A DNA stretch of 64,000 nt. Source: Mycolicibacillus parakoreensis. GTDB lineage: Bacteria > Actinomycetota > Actinomycetes > Mycobacteriales > Mycobacteriaceae. The notes beneath the pieces are model-generated. The model saw nothing but the letters and a program-made list of their open reading frames with translations, made no database searches and was not told the DNA's origin. Each line of letters begins with the position of its first letter. The first letter of the stretch is position 1. Shown here piece after piece: positions 15,954 through 25,990 of this stretch. Location: contig NZ_CP092365.1 in assembly GCF_022370835.2 (NCBI RefSeq), positions 992,001-1,056,000 of the forward strand, written 5' to 3'. The position numbers were made by a program, and so were the translations under genes.

Positions 15954-17891
15954 TCATCCCGTGACCGTCATCGCGTAGTAGGCGCCCCGGCGGGCCAGCA
16001 GCTCCGCGGGGCTGCCCTGCTCGACGATGCGGCCCCGCTCGAGGACCGCGATGCGGTCGGCGTTGCGGATGGTGGAGAGCCGGTGGGCGATGATGAGAGT
16101 GGTTCGGCCCCGGCGCAGCTCGGTGATCGCCCGCTGGATCAGCAGTTCGGTACGGGTGTCGACCGAACTGGTCGCCTCGTCGAGAACCAGCATCCGCGGC
16201 CGGCTCATGATGGTGCGGGCGATCGTGATCAGCTGTTTCTCCCCGGCGCTCAACGCGCCGCCGTCGTTGCCGACCCGGGTCTGGTAGCCCGCGGGAAGGG
16301 CGCGCACGACGTGGTCGACCTGGGCTGCCCGGGCGGCGGCCACCACCTGCTGGTGGCCGGCACCGGGCCGGCCGTAGGCGATGTTCTCCTCGATGGTGCC
16401 GTCGAACAACCAGGTGTCTTGGGAGACCACTCCGATCTGGGAGCGCAGCGCCCGGCGCTCGAGGGTGGCGGTATCGACCCCGTCGAGCGCGATCTGGCCC
16501 TCGTCGGGTTCGTAGAAACGCAGCAACACGTTGACCAGGGTCGTCTTTCCGGCCCCGGTCGGTCCGACCAGCGCCACCGTGCTGCCGGGCTCGATGGTCA
16601 GCGACACGTCGGCGAGCACCGGTCGGTCCGGCCGGTAGCCGAAACCGACGCGGCGAAACTCCACCCGCGGCGCCGGCTGCTCGGGTGTCTCCCCGGGGGC
16701 CTCGCCGGGGGCCTCGCCGGGTGCCTCGTCGGGTTCGGCGTCGGGTTCGGCGTCGGTTTCGTCGAGGAATTCGAAAACCCTTTCCGCGCTGGCCATTCCG
16801 GACTGCAGTGTGTTGTACATGGAGGCCAGCTGGGTCAACGGTTGATTGAACTGGCGCACATAGACGATGAACGCCTGGATGGCGCCCAGGCTGACCTGGC
16901 CGGTGGCGACCTGCAGCCCGCCGATCACCGCCACCGCGACGTAGGCGAGGTTGCCGATGAACCCGGCCGCCGGAGAGATCAGGCCGGAGTACAGTTGCGC
17001 GCCGAAGCTGGCGCGGTGCAGCTCGTCGTTGCGCCGGTGGAACTCCCGGCGCGCCCGATCCCGGTGGCCGAACGTGCGCACCACGGTGAACCCGCTGTAG
17101 GTCTCCTCGATGTGGGCGCCCAGAGCGCCGGTGGCGGCCCACTGCGCGGCGAACAGCCGCTGGGAACGCCGGGTGACCGCGCGCACCGTCAGCACCGACA
17201 GCGGCACCGCCAGCAACGTGATGCCCGCCAGCAGAGGTGAGATCGACACCATCATCGCCACCACCGCCACCACGGTGAGCACCGAGGTGAGCAGCTGACT
17301 GATCGTCATCGACACCGACCCCGAGATGTTGTCGACATCGTTGGTGACCCGGCTGAGCAGCTCCCCGCGCTGACGGGAATCGAAGTAGGACACCGGCAAC
17401 CGGTGCAGTTTGTCCTCGATGTCGCGGCGCAGCGCATACATGGTGCGCTGCACCGTCACGTTCAACACCCGGGCCTGCAGCCACACCATCGCCGCGCTGA
17501 GCAGATACACCGCGAGCGCCACCATCAGGGTGCGCGCCACCGCGGCGAAGTCCACCCCGTGGCCGGGGGTCACCGCCATGCCCGACAGCAGATCGGCGAA
17601 CGTGGTGTCGCCGCGGGCCCGGGCGGCCGCGATCGCCTGCTCGCGGCTGATCCCGGCATCCAGCCGCCGCCCGATCACCCCGTTGAACACCACATCGGTG
17701 GCATGGCCGAGGATCCGGGGCGCGGCCACCCCGGCGGCGATGCTGCCCAGCGACAGCACCACCGAGACCGCGACCAGCCGCCGCTGCGGGGCCAGTCGGC
17801 GCAGCACCCGCACCGCGGTCGCCACCACGTCACGCGACCGCGCCGGTGGGGTCGCCAGCGTCTGGCGCAACGCCGAGGTCTGTGCGGTCAC
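15954..17891 (-). CDS. ABC transporter permease/ATPase, canonical half (Rv1272c-like)
   Basis: 645-residue half-transporter: transmembrane domain with about six helices (residues ~40-340), then a linker with repeated EPDE/APGE segments, then the ATPase. The nucleotide-binding domain is complete: Walker [10 protein letters not shown], signature LSAGEKQ, Walker [11 protein letters not shown] with the catalytic Glu, and switch His in IIAHRLST. It is the active-site partner in a heterodimer with the upstream gene, whose stop codon overlaps its GTG start (GTGA). A M. tuberculosis homologue has been linked to fatty-acid transport and similar dimers export lipids or drugs; the substrate here is unproven. 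Confidence 0.92.
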   Translation of the reverse strand: MTAQTSALRQTLATPPARSRDVVATAVRVLRRLAPQRRLVAVSVVLSLGSIAAGVAAPRILGHATDVVFNGVIGRRLDAGISREQAIAAARARGDTTFADLLSGMAVTPGHGVDFAAVARTLMVALAVYLLSAAMVWLQARVLNVTVQRTMYALRRDIEDKLHRLPVSYFDSRQRGELLSRVTNDVDNISGSVSMTISQLLTSVLTVVAVVAMMVSISPLLAGITLLAVPLSVLTVRAVTRRSQRLFAAQWAATGALGAHIEETYSGFTVVRTFGHRDRARREFHRRNDELHRASFGAQLYSGLISPAAGFIGNLAYVAVAVIGGLQVATGQVSLGAIQAFIVYVRQFNQPLTQLASMYNTLQSGMASAERVFEFLDETDAEPDAEPDEAPGEAPGEAPGETPEQPAPRVEFRRVGFGYRPDRPVLADVSLTIEPGSTVALVGPTGAGKTTLVNVLLRFYEPDEGQIALDGVDTATLERRALRSQIGVVSQDTWLFDGTIEENIAYGRPGAGHQQVVAAARAAQVDHVVRALPAGYQTRVGNDGGALSAGEKQLITIARTIMSRPRMLVLDEATSSVDTRTELLIQRAITELRRGRTTLIIAHRLSTIRNADRIAVLERGRIVEQGSPAELLARRGAYYAMTVTG

Positions 17892-19645
17892 CGCCGGGCC
17901 TCCGACGGCAGCGTCTGCGAGTCGACCAGTTCGGTGTAGCTGCGACAGGTGTCGAGCAGCGCCGCGTGGGTGCCGACGCCGGCCACCCGCCCGCCGTCGA
18001 GTACGACGATCTGATCGGCGTGGCTGATCGTGGCGATGCGCTGGGAGACGATCACCGTCGTCGCCGAGGCCGCCACCTGCGCCACCGACCGGCGCACCCG
18101 GGCGTCGGTGTGCACGTCGAGCGCGGAGAAGGCGTCGTCGAACAGATAGATCGCCGGGTCGGCCACGACCGCCCGGGCGATCGCCAGCCGCTGGCGCTGG
18201 CCGCCGGAGAGATTGATCCCGCCCTGGGCGACCGGCATCGCCAGCCCGTCGGGGTGGTCGGCCACGAAATCGTCGGCGGCGGCCACCGTCAGCGCCTCCC
18301 ACATCTGGGTGTCGCTGACCTGCTGGCCGGGGCGCGCACCGTAGCGCAGGTTGTCGGCCACCGTGCCGGAGAACAGATAGCCGCGCTGGGGGACCAGCCC
18401 GATCATCGCCCACAACCGCTCGAGGTCCTGCTCGCGCACGTCGACGCCGCCGACGCGCACCGACCCGCCGGTCACGTCGTAGAGCCGGCAGATCAGCGAC
18501 ACCAACGTCGACTTGCCCGATCCGGTGCCCCCCACGATCGCGGTGCTGGTGCCCGGACGCGCGGTCCAGCACACCTGATCGAGCACCGGGCGCTCGGCTC
18601 CCGGGTAACGGAAGTCGACGTCGCGGAACTCCACCACCCCGGCCTGCGGGGCGGGCGCGACCTGCGGGGCGCGCGGGCGCGCCGGGCTGGTGATCGCCGT
18701 GCGGGTGTCGAGCACCGCACGGATCCGTTCGGCGCAGACCGTGGCGCGCGGCAGGACCATCACCACCATCGTGGCCATCACCACCGCCATCAGGATCTGG
18801 GTGAAATAGGACAGGAACGCCACCAGCGCACCGATCTGCATCTGAGCGGAGTCGATGCGCAGCGCGCCGAACCAGATCAACGCGACGCTGGAGCCGTTGA
18901 TGATCAGCGTGGTGGCTGGCAACAGCAGCGCCTGCCAGTTGCCGGCGGCGACCGTGGTGGCGGTCAGGGCCCGGTTCGCCTCGGCGAACCGGGCCCGTTC
19001 GGCGTCCTCGCGGGCCAAGGCGCGCACCACCCGCACCCCGCTCAGCTGGTCGCGCAGCACCCGGTTGACGCCGTCGATCAGCCGCTGCAGGCGCCGCACG
19101 ATCGGCAGCATCCGGGCGGCGATCGCGTAGTTCGCCACCGCCAGCAGCGGCACGCTGACCACCAGCAGCCAGGACAGTTTCGCGTCGAGGCGCACCGCCA
19201 TCACGATCCCGCCGACGCTCATGATCGGCGCGGCGATCAACACCGTCGCGATCAGCTGCACCAGCACCTGGATCTGACGCACATCGTTGGTGCTGCGGGT
19301 CAGCAACGACGGCGTCCCGAACCGCAGCGTCTCCGGCTCGGAGAAGCCGATCACCCGGTCGAAGACGGCCGCACGCAGGTCACGGCCGAACCCGGTCGCC
19401 GAGCGGGCCCCGAGGTAGACCGCCGCGAGCGCACAGAGCACCTGCAGCGCGGCGACCGCCAGCATCACCGCGCCGAAACGGACGATGACCGCGGTGTCGC
19501 CCACCGCGATGCCGTCGTCGATGATGCGCGCGTTGATCGTCGGCAGGGCCAGCGAGGCCAGCGAGCTCACCGCCTGCACCGCCAGCAACACCGCCACCGG
19601 TGCGCGGTACGGCCGGAGGTAACACCGCAGCAGCGCCAGCAGCAT
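17888..19645 (-). CDS. ABC transporter permease/ATPase, degenerate half (Rv1273c-like)
   Basis: 585-residue half-transporter with an N-terminal six-helix membrane domain and a C-terminal ATPase. Walker [10 protein letters not shown] and signature LSGGQRQ are intact, but Walker B ends LFDDAFSAL (Asp for the catalytic Glu) and the switch loop reads IVSQRIAT (Gln for His). These two changes are those of the non-hydrolysing site in heterodimeric exporters such as TM287/288. It should pair with the downstream, fully canonical half. ATG 19645 is used; the longer open frame overlaps the divergent lprB promoter. The stop overlaps the next gene's GTG by 4 bases. Confidence 0.92.
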   Translation of the reverse strand: MLLALLRCYLRPYRAPVAVLLAVQAVSSLASLALPTINARIIDDGIAVGDTAVIVRFGAVMLAVAALQVLCALAAVYLGARSATGFGRDLRAAVFDRVIGFSEPETLRFGTPSLLTRSTNDVRQIQVLVQLIATVLIAAPIMSVGGIVMAVRLDAKLSWLLVVSVPLLAVANYAIAARMLPIVRRLQRLIDGVNRVLRDQLSGVRVVRALAREDAERARFAEANRALTATTVAAGNWQALLLPATTLIINGSSVALIWFGALRIDSAQMQIGALVAFLSYFTQILMAVVMATMVVMVLPRATVCAERIRAVLDTRTAITSPARPRAPQVAPAPQAGVVEFRDVDFRYPGAERPVLDQVCWTARPGTSTAIVGGTGSGKSTLVSLICRLYDVTGGSVRVGGVDVREQDLERLWAMIGLVPQRGYLFSGTVADNLRYGARPGQQVSDTQMWEALTVAAADDFVADHPDGLAMPVAQGGINLSGGQRQRLAIARAVVADPAIYLFDDAFSALDVHTDARVRRSVAQVAASATTVIVSQRIATISHADQIVVLDGGRVAGVGTHAALLDTCRSYTELVDSQTLPSEARR

Positions 19646-19767
19646 CAGGTAACTGTCGCATACACCCCGCTGCGACTCGCCCTGGTCACGTGCGGTGTCG
19701 CCGCGGCCACGGCGACCGACGGCCACGGTGCGGCTACAGTGCAAGATGTGACAAGCGGTAGGTGTGC

Positions 19768-20322
19768 GTGACGGTGCGGCGGAACCTGATTCTTCCGACA
19801 CTGGCGGCGACGATGGCGCTTCCGTTGGCCGCTTCCTGCAGCACGTCGAGCCCCGAGCCGACGGCGCCGGGCCAGGCCCCCACCAGCGAGCCCAGCAGCG
19901 CTCAGCACGGTCCGACGTTTCCGCAGTGCGGCGGGATCAGCGACCAGGAGATCGCCGAGCTGACCCGGGTCAGCGGGCTGGTCAACACCGCCCAGAACTC
20001 GGTGGGCTGCCAGTGGCTGGCCGGGGGCGGCATCATGGGCCCGCACTTCTCGTTCTCCTGGTATCGGGGCAGCCCGATCGGCCGCGAACGCAAAACCGAG
20101 GAGCTGACCCGCACCAGCGTCGAGGACATCACCATCGACGGCCACGACGGGTTCATCGCGGTCGGCACCGTGCCGATGCTCGGCGACTCGCTGTGTGAGA
20201 TCGGCATCCAGTTCGACGACGACTTCATCGAATGGTCGATCAGCTTCGACCGCGAGCCTTTTCCCGACCCGTGCGAGGTGGCCACCGAACTGACCAGCCG
20301 ATCGATTGCGAACGCGCGATGA
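19768..20322 (+). CDS. lprB: DUF3558-family lipoprotein LprB
   Basis: 184-residue exported lipoprotein. The start GTG 19768 has GCGGTAGG 5 bases upstream; GTG 19762 is an alternative. The signal sequence TVRRNLILPTLAATMALPLAAS ends in a lipobox with Cys about 24. It is followed by a Ser/Pro-rich linker and a DUF3558 domain with paired Cys (FPQCGG, VGCQW, SLCEIG, DPCEV). The function of the family is unknown. Its TGA overlaps the ATG of a second DUF3558 lipoprotein (ATGA), the same lprB-lprC pairing as Rv1274-Rv1275. Divergent from the ABC transporter. Confidence 0.88.
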   Translation: MTVRRNLILPTLAATMALPLAASCSTSSPEPTAPGQAPTSEPSSAQHGPTFPQCGGISDQEIAELTRVSGLVNTAQNSVGCQWLAGGGIMGPHFSFSWYRGSPIGRERKTEELTRTSVEDITIDGHDGFIAVGTVPMLGDSLCEIGIQFDDDFIEWSISFDREPFPDPCEVATELTSRSIANAR

Positions 20323-20885
20323 GCGACGAGATCACCGCGAGGCGGCGCACCGCGGCGGCGGTGCTGCTGGCGCTGCTGGCCGCGCTGGGCCTGCTCGCCG
20401 GCTGCGCCCGGACGGTCGGGGGCACCGCGGTCAAACCCGGCAGCCCCGGCGTGAACCGCAACGACGATTCCCGCCAGCAGTTCCCGAACCTGCTCAAGGA
20501 GTGCGACGTGCTCGGCGAGGACATTCTGGCCAAAACCGTCGGTGCGGACCCGCTGGACATCCAGGGCACCTTCGTCGGGGCGATCTGCCGGTGGCAGGCC
20601 GGCACCCCGTCGGGGCTGATCGACATCACCCGGTTCTGGTTCGAGCAGGGCAGCCTCGACAACGAGCGGGACGTGGCCCAGCAGTTGGACTACCGGATCG
20701 AGGAACGCCGGATCGAGGGCATCGAGTCGATCGTGCTGCGCACCGCCGACCCCAACGGGGCCTGCGGGGTCGCCAGCGCGGCCGAAGGCGCGGTGGGATG
20801 GTGGGTCAACCCGCAGTCACCGGGGGTGGACGCCTGCGATCAGGCGATCAAACTGATGCAGATGACCCTGGCGCGCAACTACTGA
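20319..20885 (+). CDS. lprC: DUF3558-family lipoprotein LprC
   Basis: 188-residue lipoprotein. Signal peptide with Arg-rich n-region (TARRRTAAAVLLALLAALG) and lipobox LLAGC, acylated Cys about 29. The mature part is a DUF3558 domain with Cys in KECDVL, AICRWQ, GACGVA and DACDQ, plausibly two disulfides, plus several Trp residues. It is a diverged paralogue of LprB, with which it is translationally coupled, so the two may form a complex at the cell envelope; that is inference. It ends 12 bases from the convergent sixA. Confidence 0.88.
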   Translation: MSDEITARRRTAAAVLLALLAALGLLAGCARTVGGTAVKPGSPGVNRNDDSRQQFPNLLKECDVLGEDILAKTVGADPLDIQGTFVGAICRWQAGTPSGLIDITRFWFEQGSLDNERDVAQQLDYRIEERRIEGIESIVLRTADPNGACGVASAAEGAVGWWVNPQSPGVDACDQAIKLMQMTLARNY

Positions 20886-20897
20886 CCGCGCGGCGGG

Positions 20898-21413
20898 TCA
20901 ACGCGGCACGTGGAACCGGGTCAACGCCGCACCGCCGAGTTCCAGGTGATCCCAGCGGCACGGAACCCGCAGCACCGCGATCCCCGAGGTGGGGAACTTG
21001 GCGGCGACCCGTTGCACGGCGGCCCGGTCGCTGCCGCCGGGACCGGCCAACCCGAGCGTCACCTGGGAGATCGCCGGCTCGTGGCCGACGACCAGCAGCG
21101 TGGCCACGGTCTCGGCCACCGAGTTGATCTCGGCGATGACGGTGCCGGCGGTGGCGTTGTAGAGCCGCTCCACGTAGCGCACCGCGGCGCCGGGCAGGTC
21201 GAGCCCGGTGCGGGCGAGAGTCTGGCGGGTACGCACCGCGGTCGAACAGAGCACCGCGTCGATCGTCGGGACCTCGGCGCCCAGCCACCGGCCGGCCAGC
21301 GGGGCCTCGCGCCGCCCGCGCGGCGCCAACGGTCGGCTGTGGTCGTCGACCCCGGCCGGGTAGTCCGATTTGGCGTGCCGCAGCAGGACGAGGGTGCGAA
21401 AGTGCTGACTCAT
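20898..21413 (-). CDS. sixA: SixA-type phosphohistidine phosphatase
   Basis: 171-residue histidine phosphatase. The catalytic motif VLLRHAKSD places the phospho-accepting His at about 13 with Arg 12; the second His is in VVGHEPAIS, and CSTAVRTRQTL supplies further phosphate contacts. SixA proteins dephosphorylate His residues, for example on HPt domains or the phosphotransferase system. No partner is encoded nearby, so the substrate is open. It corresponds to Rv1276c and diverges from the nuclease operon across 189 bases carrying a palindrome and a probable damage-type promoter. Confidence 0.9.
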   Translation of the reverse strand: MSQHFRTLVLLRHAKSDYPAGVDDHSRPLAPRGRREAPLAGRWLGAEVPTIDAVLCSTAVRTRQTLARTGLDLPGAAVRYVERLYNATAGTVIAEINSVAETVATLLVVGHEPAISQVTLGLAGPGGSDRAAVQRVAAKFPTSGIAVLRVPCRWDHLELGGAALTRFHVPR

Positions 21414-21491
21414 CCGCCCAGACTAGATCCGCGCCGTGGAGGCCACCGCGGGACGGACCGCTCGTCGGCTCGGATGCCGCGGGCGCGGCAC

Positions 21492-21522
21492 GCCCCGACG
21501 TGTCGGGGCCCGGTCCTACACT
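21492..21522 (+). promoter_or_regulatory. Candidate DNA-damage (PafBC/RecA-NDp-type) promoter with palindrome
   Basis: GTGTCGGGG (21500-21508), exactly 8 bases, then TACACT (21517-21522). This agrees at 7 of 9 upstream positions, in spacing and in the -10 with the LexA-independent mycobacterial damage promoter motif TTGTCRGTG-N8-TAnnnT. An 8-bp perfect palindrome, GCCCCGAC-GT-GTCGGGGC (21492-21509), overlaps the upstream element. Transcription would start near 21529 and leave a ~74-base leader before the SbcD-like gene. A second -35-like TTGACA lies at 21548-21553 but lacks a convincing -10. Confidence 0.5.
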
Positions 21523-21602
21523 TTGCGGTGCCGGGGTCGGCCCGGTTTTGACACGACTGGAAGGCACCGACGTCGTACCCGGCAGCTACGGAGGAGGGCG
21601 GC

Positions 21603-22823
21603 TTGCTTGTCGTTCACGCGGCGGATATCCACCTGGACAGTCCGCTACGCGGTCTGAGCCGCATCGGCGATGACCGCGCGCAGGAACTGCGGCGCAGCAC
21701 GCGGCGCGCCCTGGAGAACCTGGTCGCGATGGTGGTGGACCGCGGGGCGGATCTGCTGGTCATCGCCGGGGACCTCTACGACGGCGGCTGGCACGACTTC
21801 GGCACCGGACAGTTCTTCATCGAGCAGATGAGCAGGCTCAACGACGAGGGGATCCCGGTCGTCATCGCGTCGGGCAACCACGACGCCGAAAGCCAGATCA
21901 CCCGATCACTGACCCTGCCGCCCGGCGTCCACCTGCTCGACACCCACCAACCGCAGAGCATCGTCTTCGATGATCTCGGTGCGGTGGTGCACGGGCAGGG
22001 ATACGCCCAACGCGATGTGCAGACCAACCTGGCGGCCGCCTACCCCAGCCGGGTCGCCGATCTGGTCAACATCGGGGTCCTGCACACCGCCGCGACCGGC
22101 TCCCCCGACCACGACACCTACGCACCGTGCTCGGTCGCCGATCTGGCGGCGCTGCGCTACGACTACCTGGCGCTGGGCCACATTCACCAGCGCGGTCCGG
22201 TCGTGACCGGGGAATTCCCGGCGCATTTCAGCGGCAACCTGCAGGGCAGAAACCCCAGAGAGACCGGCGCCAAGGGCGCGCTGCTGGTGGAATTGGAACA
22301 CGGTGCCCCGGCGCGGGTCGGTTTCGAGGCGCTCGACGTCGCCCGGTGGGAACGCGTCGAGGTCGATATCTCCGACTGTGCCGACCATGACGAGGTCGCC
22401 ACCCTCACCCGGGACCGGCTGCGGCAGACGGTCGCGGCGGCCGACGGCCGCACCCTCGTCGCGCGGCTGGAGATCACCGGGACGACGGCACTGGCCGCCC
22501 GGCTGACCGACGACGAGTGGCTGCGCGCCGACATGGCCAACATCGCGACGCAGGCCGGGGCGGTCCTGGACAAGGTGACCGCGCGCGTGCAACCGCCGGC
22601 ACCACCGGATCCGGAGGCCCAGCGGCTCCGCGACGCCGTGGCCGAGGCGGCGGTGGCGCTCCCCGACGAGCAGGTGGCGGCCGCGCTGCGCGAGCTGGAC
22701 CGCGAGATCCGCGAGATCGCCGGGGGCGCCGGGGTGAAGCTGGCCGATCCGGCGGGCCGCGCAGACCTGCTCGACCGCGCCCGGCGCGGACTGGATGCCC
22801 GCCTCGCGCAGAGGCAGGCCTGA
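21603..22823 (+). CDS. SbcD/Mre11-like DNA repair exonuclease (YhaO-like)
   Basis: 406-residue calcineurin-like metallophosphoesterase with the Mre11/SbcD metal ligands in order: AADIHLD, IAGDLYD, ASGNHD, VLHTA and GHIHQ. The C-terminal ~130 residues are helical and charged, fitting a capping and partner-binding region. The start is a TTG at 21603 with GAGGAGGG 4 bases upstream; no better start is in frame. It ends in a TGATG overlap with the SMC-like ATPase gene, the SbcD-SbcC/YhaO-YhaN arrangement. Together they should form a nuclease complex processing DNA ends. Corresponds to Rv1277. Confidence 0.9.
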   Translation: MLVVHAADIHLDSPLRGLSRIGDDRAQELRRSTRRALENLVAMVVDRGADLLVIAGDLYDGGWHDFGTGQFFIEQMSRLNDEGIPVVIASGNHDAESQITRSLTLPPGVHLLDTHQPQSIVFDDLGAVVHGQGYAQRDVQTNLAAAYPSRVADLVNIGVLHTAATGSPDHDTYAPCSVADLAALRYDYLALGHIHQRGPVVTGEFPAHFSGNLQGRNPRETGAKGALLVELEHGAPARVGFEALDVARWERVEVDISDCADHDEVATLTRDRLRQTVAAADGRTLVARLEITGTTALAARLTDDEWLRADMANIATQAGAVLDKVTARVQPPAPPDPEAQRLRDAVAEAAVALPDEQVAAALRELDREIREIAGGAGVKLADPAGRADLLDRARRGLDARLAQRQA

Positions 22824-25800
22824 TGCGCCTGCAACGGCTGACACTGGCCGCCTACGGCCGCTGCACCGACGTCGCCATCGAGATCGGCGAGACCGTGACC
22901 GTCGTCCTCGGCGCCAACGAGGCCGGCAAGTCGACGGCACTCGATGCGCTCAACGATCTGCTGTGGGGTATCCCGCGGCAGACCGCACGGGCCTCGGAGG
23001 TGGTGCGGTCCAAACTGCGGATCGACGCCGAGCTCGACGTCGACGGCACAGCCCAGACGGTGGTCCGCAAATCCGGTGGGCTCGTCGCCGGCGACCCGGC
23101 GACGCCGATCCCGCCGCCGTGGGATCCGGCGAATCAGCTGACCGCGCAGTGGTGGCGTACGCGCCTGGGCATCGACCACGCTGATTTGCGCCGGGGCGGT
23201 CAGGAGGTGTTCGCCGGCACCGGAGACATCGCCGAACTCATCTTCGCCGCACGCCAGGGCCGCAGCGCCCGGGAGCTCCTCGCCGAGATCACCGACGAGG
23301 CCGCAAAACTGTTCAAGGCCGACGGCCGGGCGCGGAACGTCGAACTGCGTCTGGCCAAAGCCGAGTACAGCAAGGCCGTCCAAGAACGTGACGACCGGCT
23401 CACCCGTGCCGATGTGGTTGTCGAGCAACGCGTTCTGGTGGACAAGCTGCAACGCCGTCGCCGCGACGCCAAGGCGGCGGTGACCGAAGCCGCCCGCCGG
23501 CTCAAGCGGGCCGAGGAGAATCGGCGCGTCATCGACAGCGTCCTGGATCTGGGCCAGGCGCAGACCGACCTGCAGGCCATCGCCGCCGAGGGTGAACGCC
23601 TGTCGCCCGCTGACCTGGCCGGCTACCTCGAGGCCACCGAAGCCGGGGACGACGCCCGGCGGCGCCTCGTCGAGCTCGACGCCGAGATCGAGGCGCGAGC
23701 CAACGACATCGCCGAGCTGGCCGTCGATGACCGGCTGCTGGCCGACCGGGCGACCCTCGATCGCCTGCAGTCCGAGGTCCGGGCCCGCATCGAAGAACTC
23801 CATCGCGCCGACCAGGAGTTCGGTCCGGAGGCGACGACCCAGACCGCGAGGTTGCAGGAGTTGCTCCACAGCATCGGTGTCGCCGTCGACGACGTGGACC
23901 AGGCCCTGGCTCGAGCCAGGGTCCGGGTCGACCACGCGGCGACCCTCGATGACCTCGCCGACCGGATCGAAGCCTTGGAGGAGCGGCGACGCAACGCTAA
24001 ATCACTGCGCGACAAGGCGCTTGAGGATTTGGCGGCCAAAGGTATCGGTGTGGACATCACCGAGTCGGCCGCGCCCAGCGTGGACGCGGTCACCAGGCTG
24101 TGTGAGGAGCTCGACAGGGCCCACGGCGCCGAGGCCACCGCGGAGACGCTGCTGGCCAAGGCGCGCGATGCGGTGATCACGCTTCGTGACGCGGCGCCCG
24201 CGCCGCGTGTCGAGGCCACGCTGACCCGAACCGCTGTGGTCGCCGCGCGTCGTGACCGCGATGCGCGATGGGCCGCGGTTCGGGAGTTGTGGCTGTCCGA
24301 GAAGGCGACCGACCGGGCCGATCGCGCCGTTCTGGCCGCCGATCTGGACACCAGCCTGGCCCGGGCCGACACCGTCGCTGACGACGAGGCGGTCCAGCGA
24401 TCCCGGGTCGCCGCCCACGACGCCCGGATCGAGGCGCACGTCGAGGGCCTCGATGCGGCCCGCCGGGAGGAGCTCGCCGCGGAGAAGGATGTCGTGGCCG
24501 CCGCCGACCACCGCCTCCGGGTGGCCGACGAGTGGGCAGCGGTGTGGGCGCGCATCGGGCTTGTTGAGGCCCCCGGTGTCAACGAGGGTCCCGCGGTGGC
24601 CGGTCTGCTCGCCACCGCGCACGCCGAGCACGCCGCGCAGCGCGCCGCCGGCGAGGAGCTGGCCGAGCTCGCCGGGGCCTGGGCCGGCGCCGCCGAGCTG
24701 GTCGGGTTGTCCGCTGCGTGCACCACCGCGGCCTGGCGCACCCAGTCGACGGTGTTCGAAGAGATCGAGGTGGTGCAGTCACGCCGTGTGGAGGCCCGAG
24801 ACCGCGACGCGCAGGCGCGTCGACGGTGGGAGACCTTCCTGACCGAGGCCGTCACGCTCATGGAGCGCCACGGTGTGCTCGACGAAACACCGTCGTCTGC
24901 CGGCGCGGTCGAACAGGGACTGACCACGCTGGCCGGGAGACTGACGACCGCAACGGCGGCAGCAGCCAAACGCACGGCCTACCAGGAGCAGATCGAGCAG
25001 AAGGACGCCGAGCGCACCGACGCGCAGCAGGCCCACCACCGCGCGACCGAGTCGTTGCGGCAGCTGGCCGAGACCTATTCGGTCGGCGTCGGCCCGGACC
25101 TCGATGTGTTGGCCGAACGGGCTGCGCGAGCGTCCGATCCCGCTGCGCGCGAGGCCGCCGCCCGCCGAGGCATCGAGCACGGCCTGGATCCGGGCAGCGA
25201 CCTCGCCGGGGTGCTCGACAGGCTGGCCGACGACGATCGGGTCAGCGTCGACCACGCCGTCGATGAGGCCGCCGCCGACCATGAGGAGGCCCGCGACGTC
25301 GCCGAATCCATCGGCGAGCAGTACACGATCGCCCGAGACCGGCTCGCCGTGTTGGAGGACGCCGGCGGCGCCGCCGATGCGGAGGCCGAGGTGGCCGTGC
25401 ACCAGGCGAACGTTGCCCAACTCGCCGAGTCCTGGGCGATCCTGACCCTGCAACGACACCTGCTGGAGGCCGTGCTGGCCGGGATGGGTTGCGACGACAC
25501 CAGACCGTTGCTCGACCATGCGGGCCGAATGTTGGAGCGGCTCACCGAAGGCCGGTGGGTCGCCCTGCACGCACACGACGACGGCGGCTCGCGGCAGCTG
25601 AAGGTGATCCGGGCCGACGCGCAACGCTTCGGCACCTCGGCGCTGTCGGAGGGCACCCGCGACCAGGTCTTCCTCGCCCTGCGGCTGGCCGCCGTGGCCG
25701 AACTCCACAACGAGCGCGTCGTGGCCGGCGAGCCGGCGCTGCCGCTGGTGCTCGACGACGTCCTGATGGCCTTCGACGAGACGCGGATGATCGGCGCGCT

Positions 25801-25969
25801 GAACATCCTGGTCGACCTGGCGCCGCGGCTGCAGGTGATCGTGTTCACCCATCACCGCCATGTCGCCGACGCCGCCGCCGGCATCGACCGGATCACGGTG
25901 TCGGAGCTACCCGAGGCGGCCCGCATCGACGATCCGCTGGACGCGGAGCTGGTGCGCGCACAGGCGTAG
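22823..25969 (+). CDS. SMC-like AAA ATPase (SbcC/YhaN-like)
   Basis: 1048-residue coiled-coil ATPase. The N-terminal head has Walker A LGANEAGKST (~29-38). The C-terminal head has a signature-like ALSEGTRDQVFLALRLA and Walker B LPLVLDDVLMAFDETR, followed by IVFTHHRHV. Between them lie ~750 residues rich in Ala, Glu, Arg and Asp that should form long antiparallel coiled coils; I see no CxxC zinc hook as in Rad50, which is consistent with the YhaN branch. It partners with the upstream SbcD-like nuclease (one-base TGATG overlap) and corresponds to Rv1278. Likely role: ATP-driven DNA-end tethering during break repair. Confidence 0.88.
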   Translation: MRLQRLTLAAYGRCTDVAIEIGETVTVVLGANEAGKSTALDALNDLLWGIPRQTARASEVVRSKLRIDAELDVDGTAQTVVRKSGGLVAGDPATPIPPPWDPANQLTAQWWRTRLGIDHADLRRGGQEVFAGTGDIAELIFAARQGRSARELLAEITDEAAKLFKADGRARNVELRLAKAEYSKAVQERDDRLTRADVVVEQRVLVDKLQRRRRDAKAAVTEAARRLKRAEENRRVIDSVLDLGQAQTDLQAIAAEGERLSPADLAGYLEATEAGDDARRRLVELDAEIEARANDIAELAVDDRLLADRATLDRLQSEVRARIEELHRADQEFGPEATTQTARLQELLHSIGVAVDDVDQALARARVRVDHAATLDDLADRIEALEERRRNAKSLRDKALEDLAAKGIGVDITESAAPSVDAVTRLCEELDRAHGAEATAETLLAKARDAVITLRDAAPAPRVEATLTRTAVVAARRDRDARWAAVRELWLSEKATDRADRAVLAADLDTSLARADTVADDEAVQRSRVAAHDARIEAHVEGLDAARREELAAEKDVVAAADHRLRVADEWAAVWARIGLVEAPGVNEGPAVAGLLATAHAEHAAQRAAGEELAELAGAWAGAAELVGLSAACTTAAWRTQSTVFEEIEVVQSRRVEARDRDAQARRRWETFLTEAVTLMERHGVLDETPSSAGAVEQGLTTLAGRLTTATAAAAKRTAYQEQIEQKDAERTDAQQAHHRATESLRQLAETYSVGVGPDLDVLAERAARASDPAAREAAARRGIEHGLDPGSDLAGVLDRLADDDRVSVDHAVDEAAADHEEARDVAESIGEQYTIARDRLAVLEDAGGAADAEAEVAVHQANVAQLAESWAILTLQRHLLEAVLAGMGCDDTRPLLDHAGRMLERLTEGRWVALHAHDDGGSRQLKVIRADAQRFGTSALSEGTRDQVFLALRLAAVAELHNERVVAGEPALPLVLDDVLMAFDETRMIGALNILVDLAPRLQVIVFTHHRHVADAAAGIDRITVSELPEAARIDDPLDAELVRAQA

Positions 25970-25990
25970 CGAGCGCCGGCCGAAAAACCC

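Noticed and set aside
17846..19771. 641-codon plus-strand frame opposite the ABC transporter
   Set aside because: Composition of a shadow frame (His/Arg/Asp/Gln-rich); Walker and signature motifs are on the minus strand.
17888..19801. 637-residue version of the degenerate ABC half
   Set aside because: The extra N-terminal 52 residues overlap the lprB promoter and do not look like transporter sequence; ATG 19645 gives the normal length.
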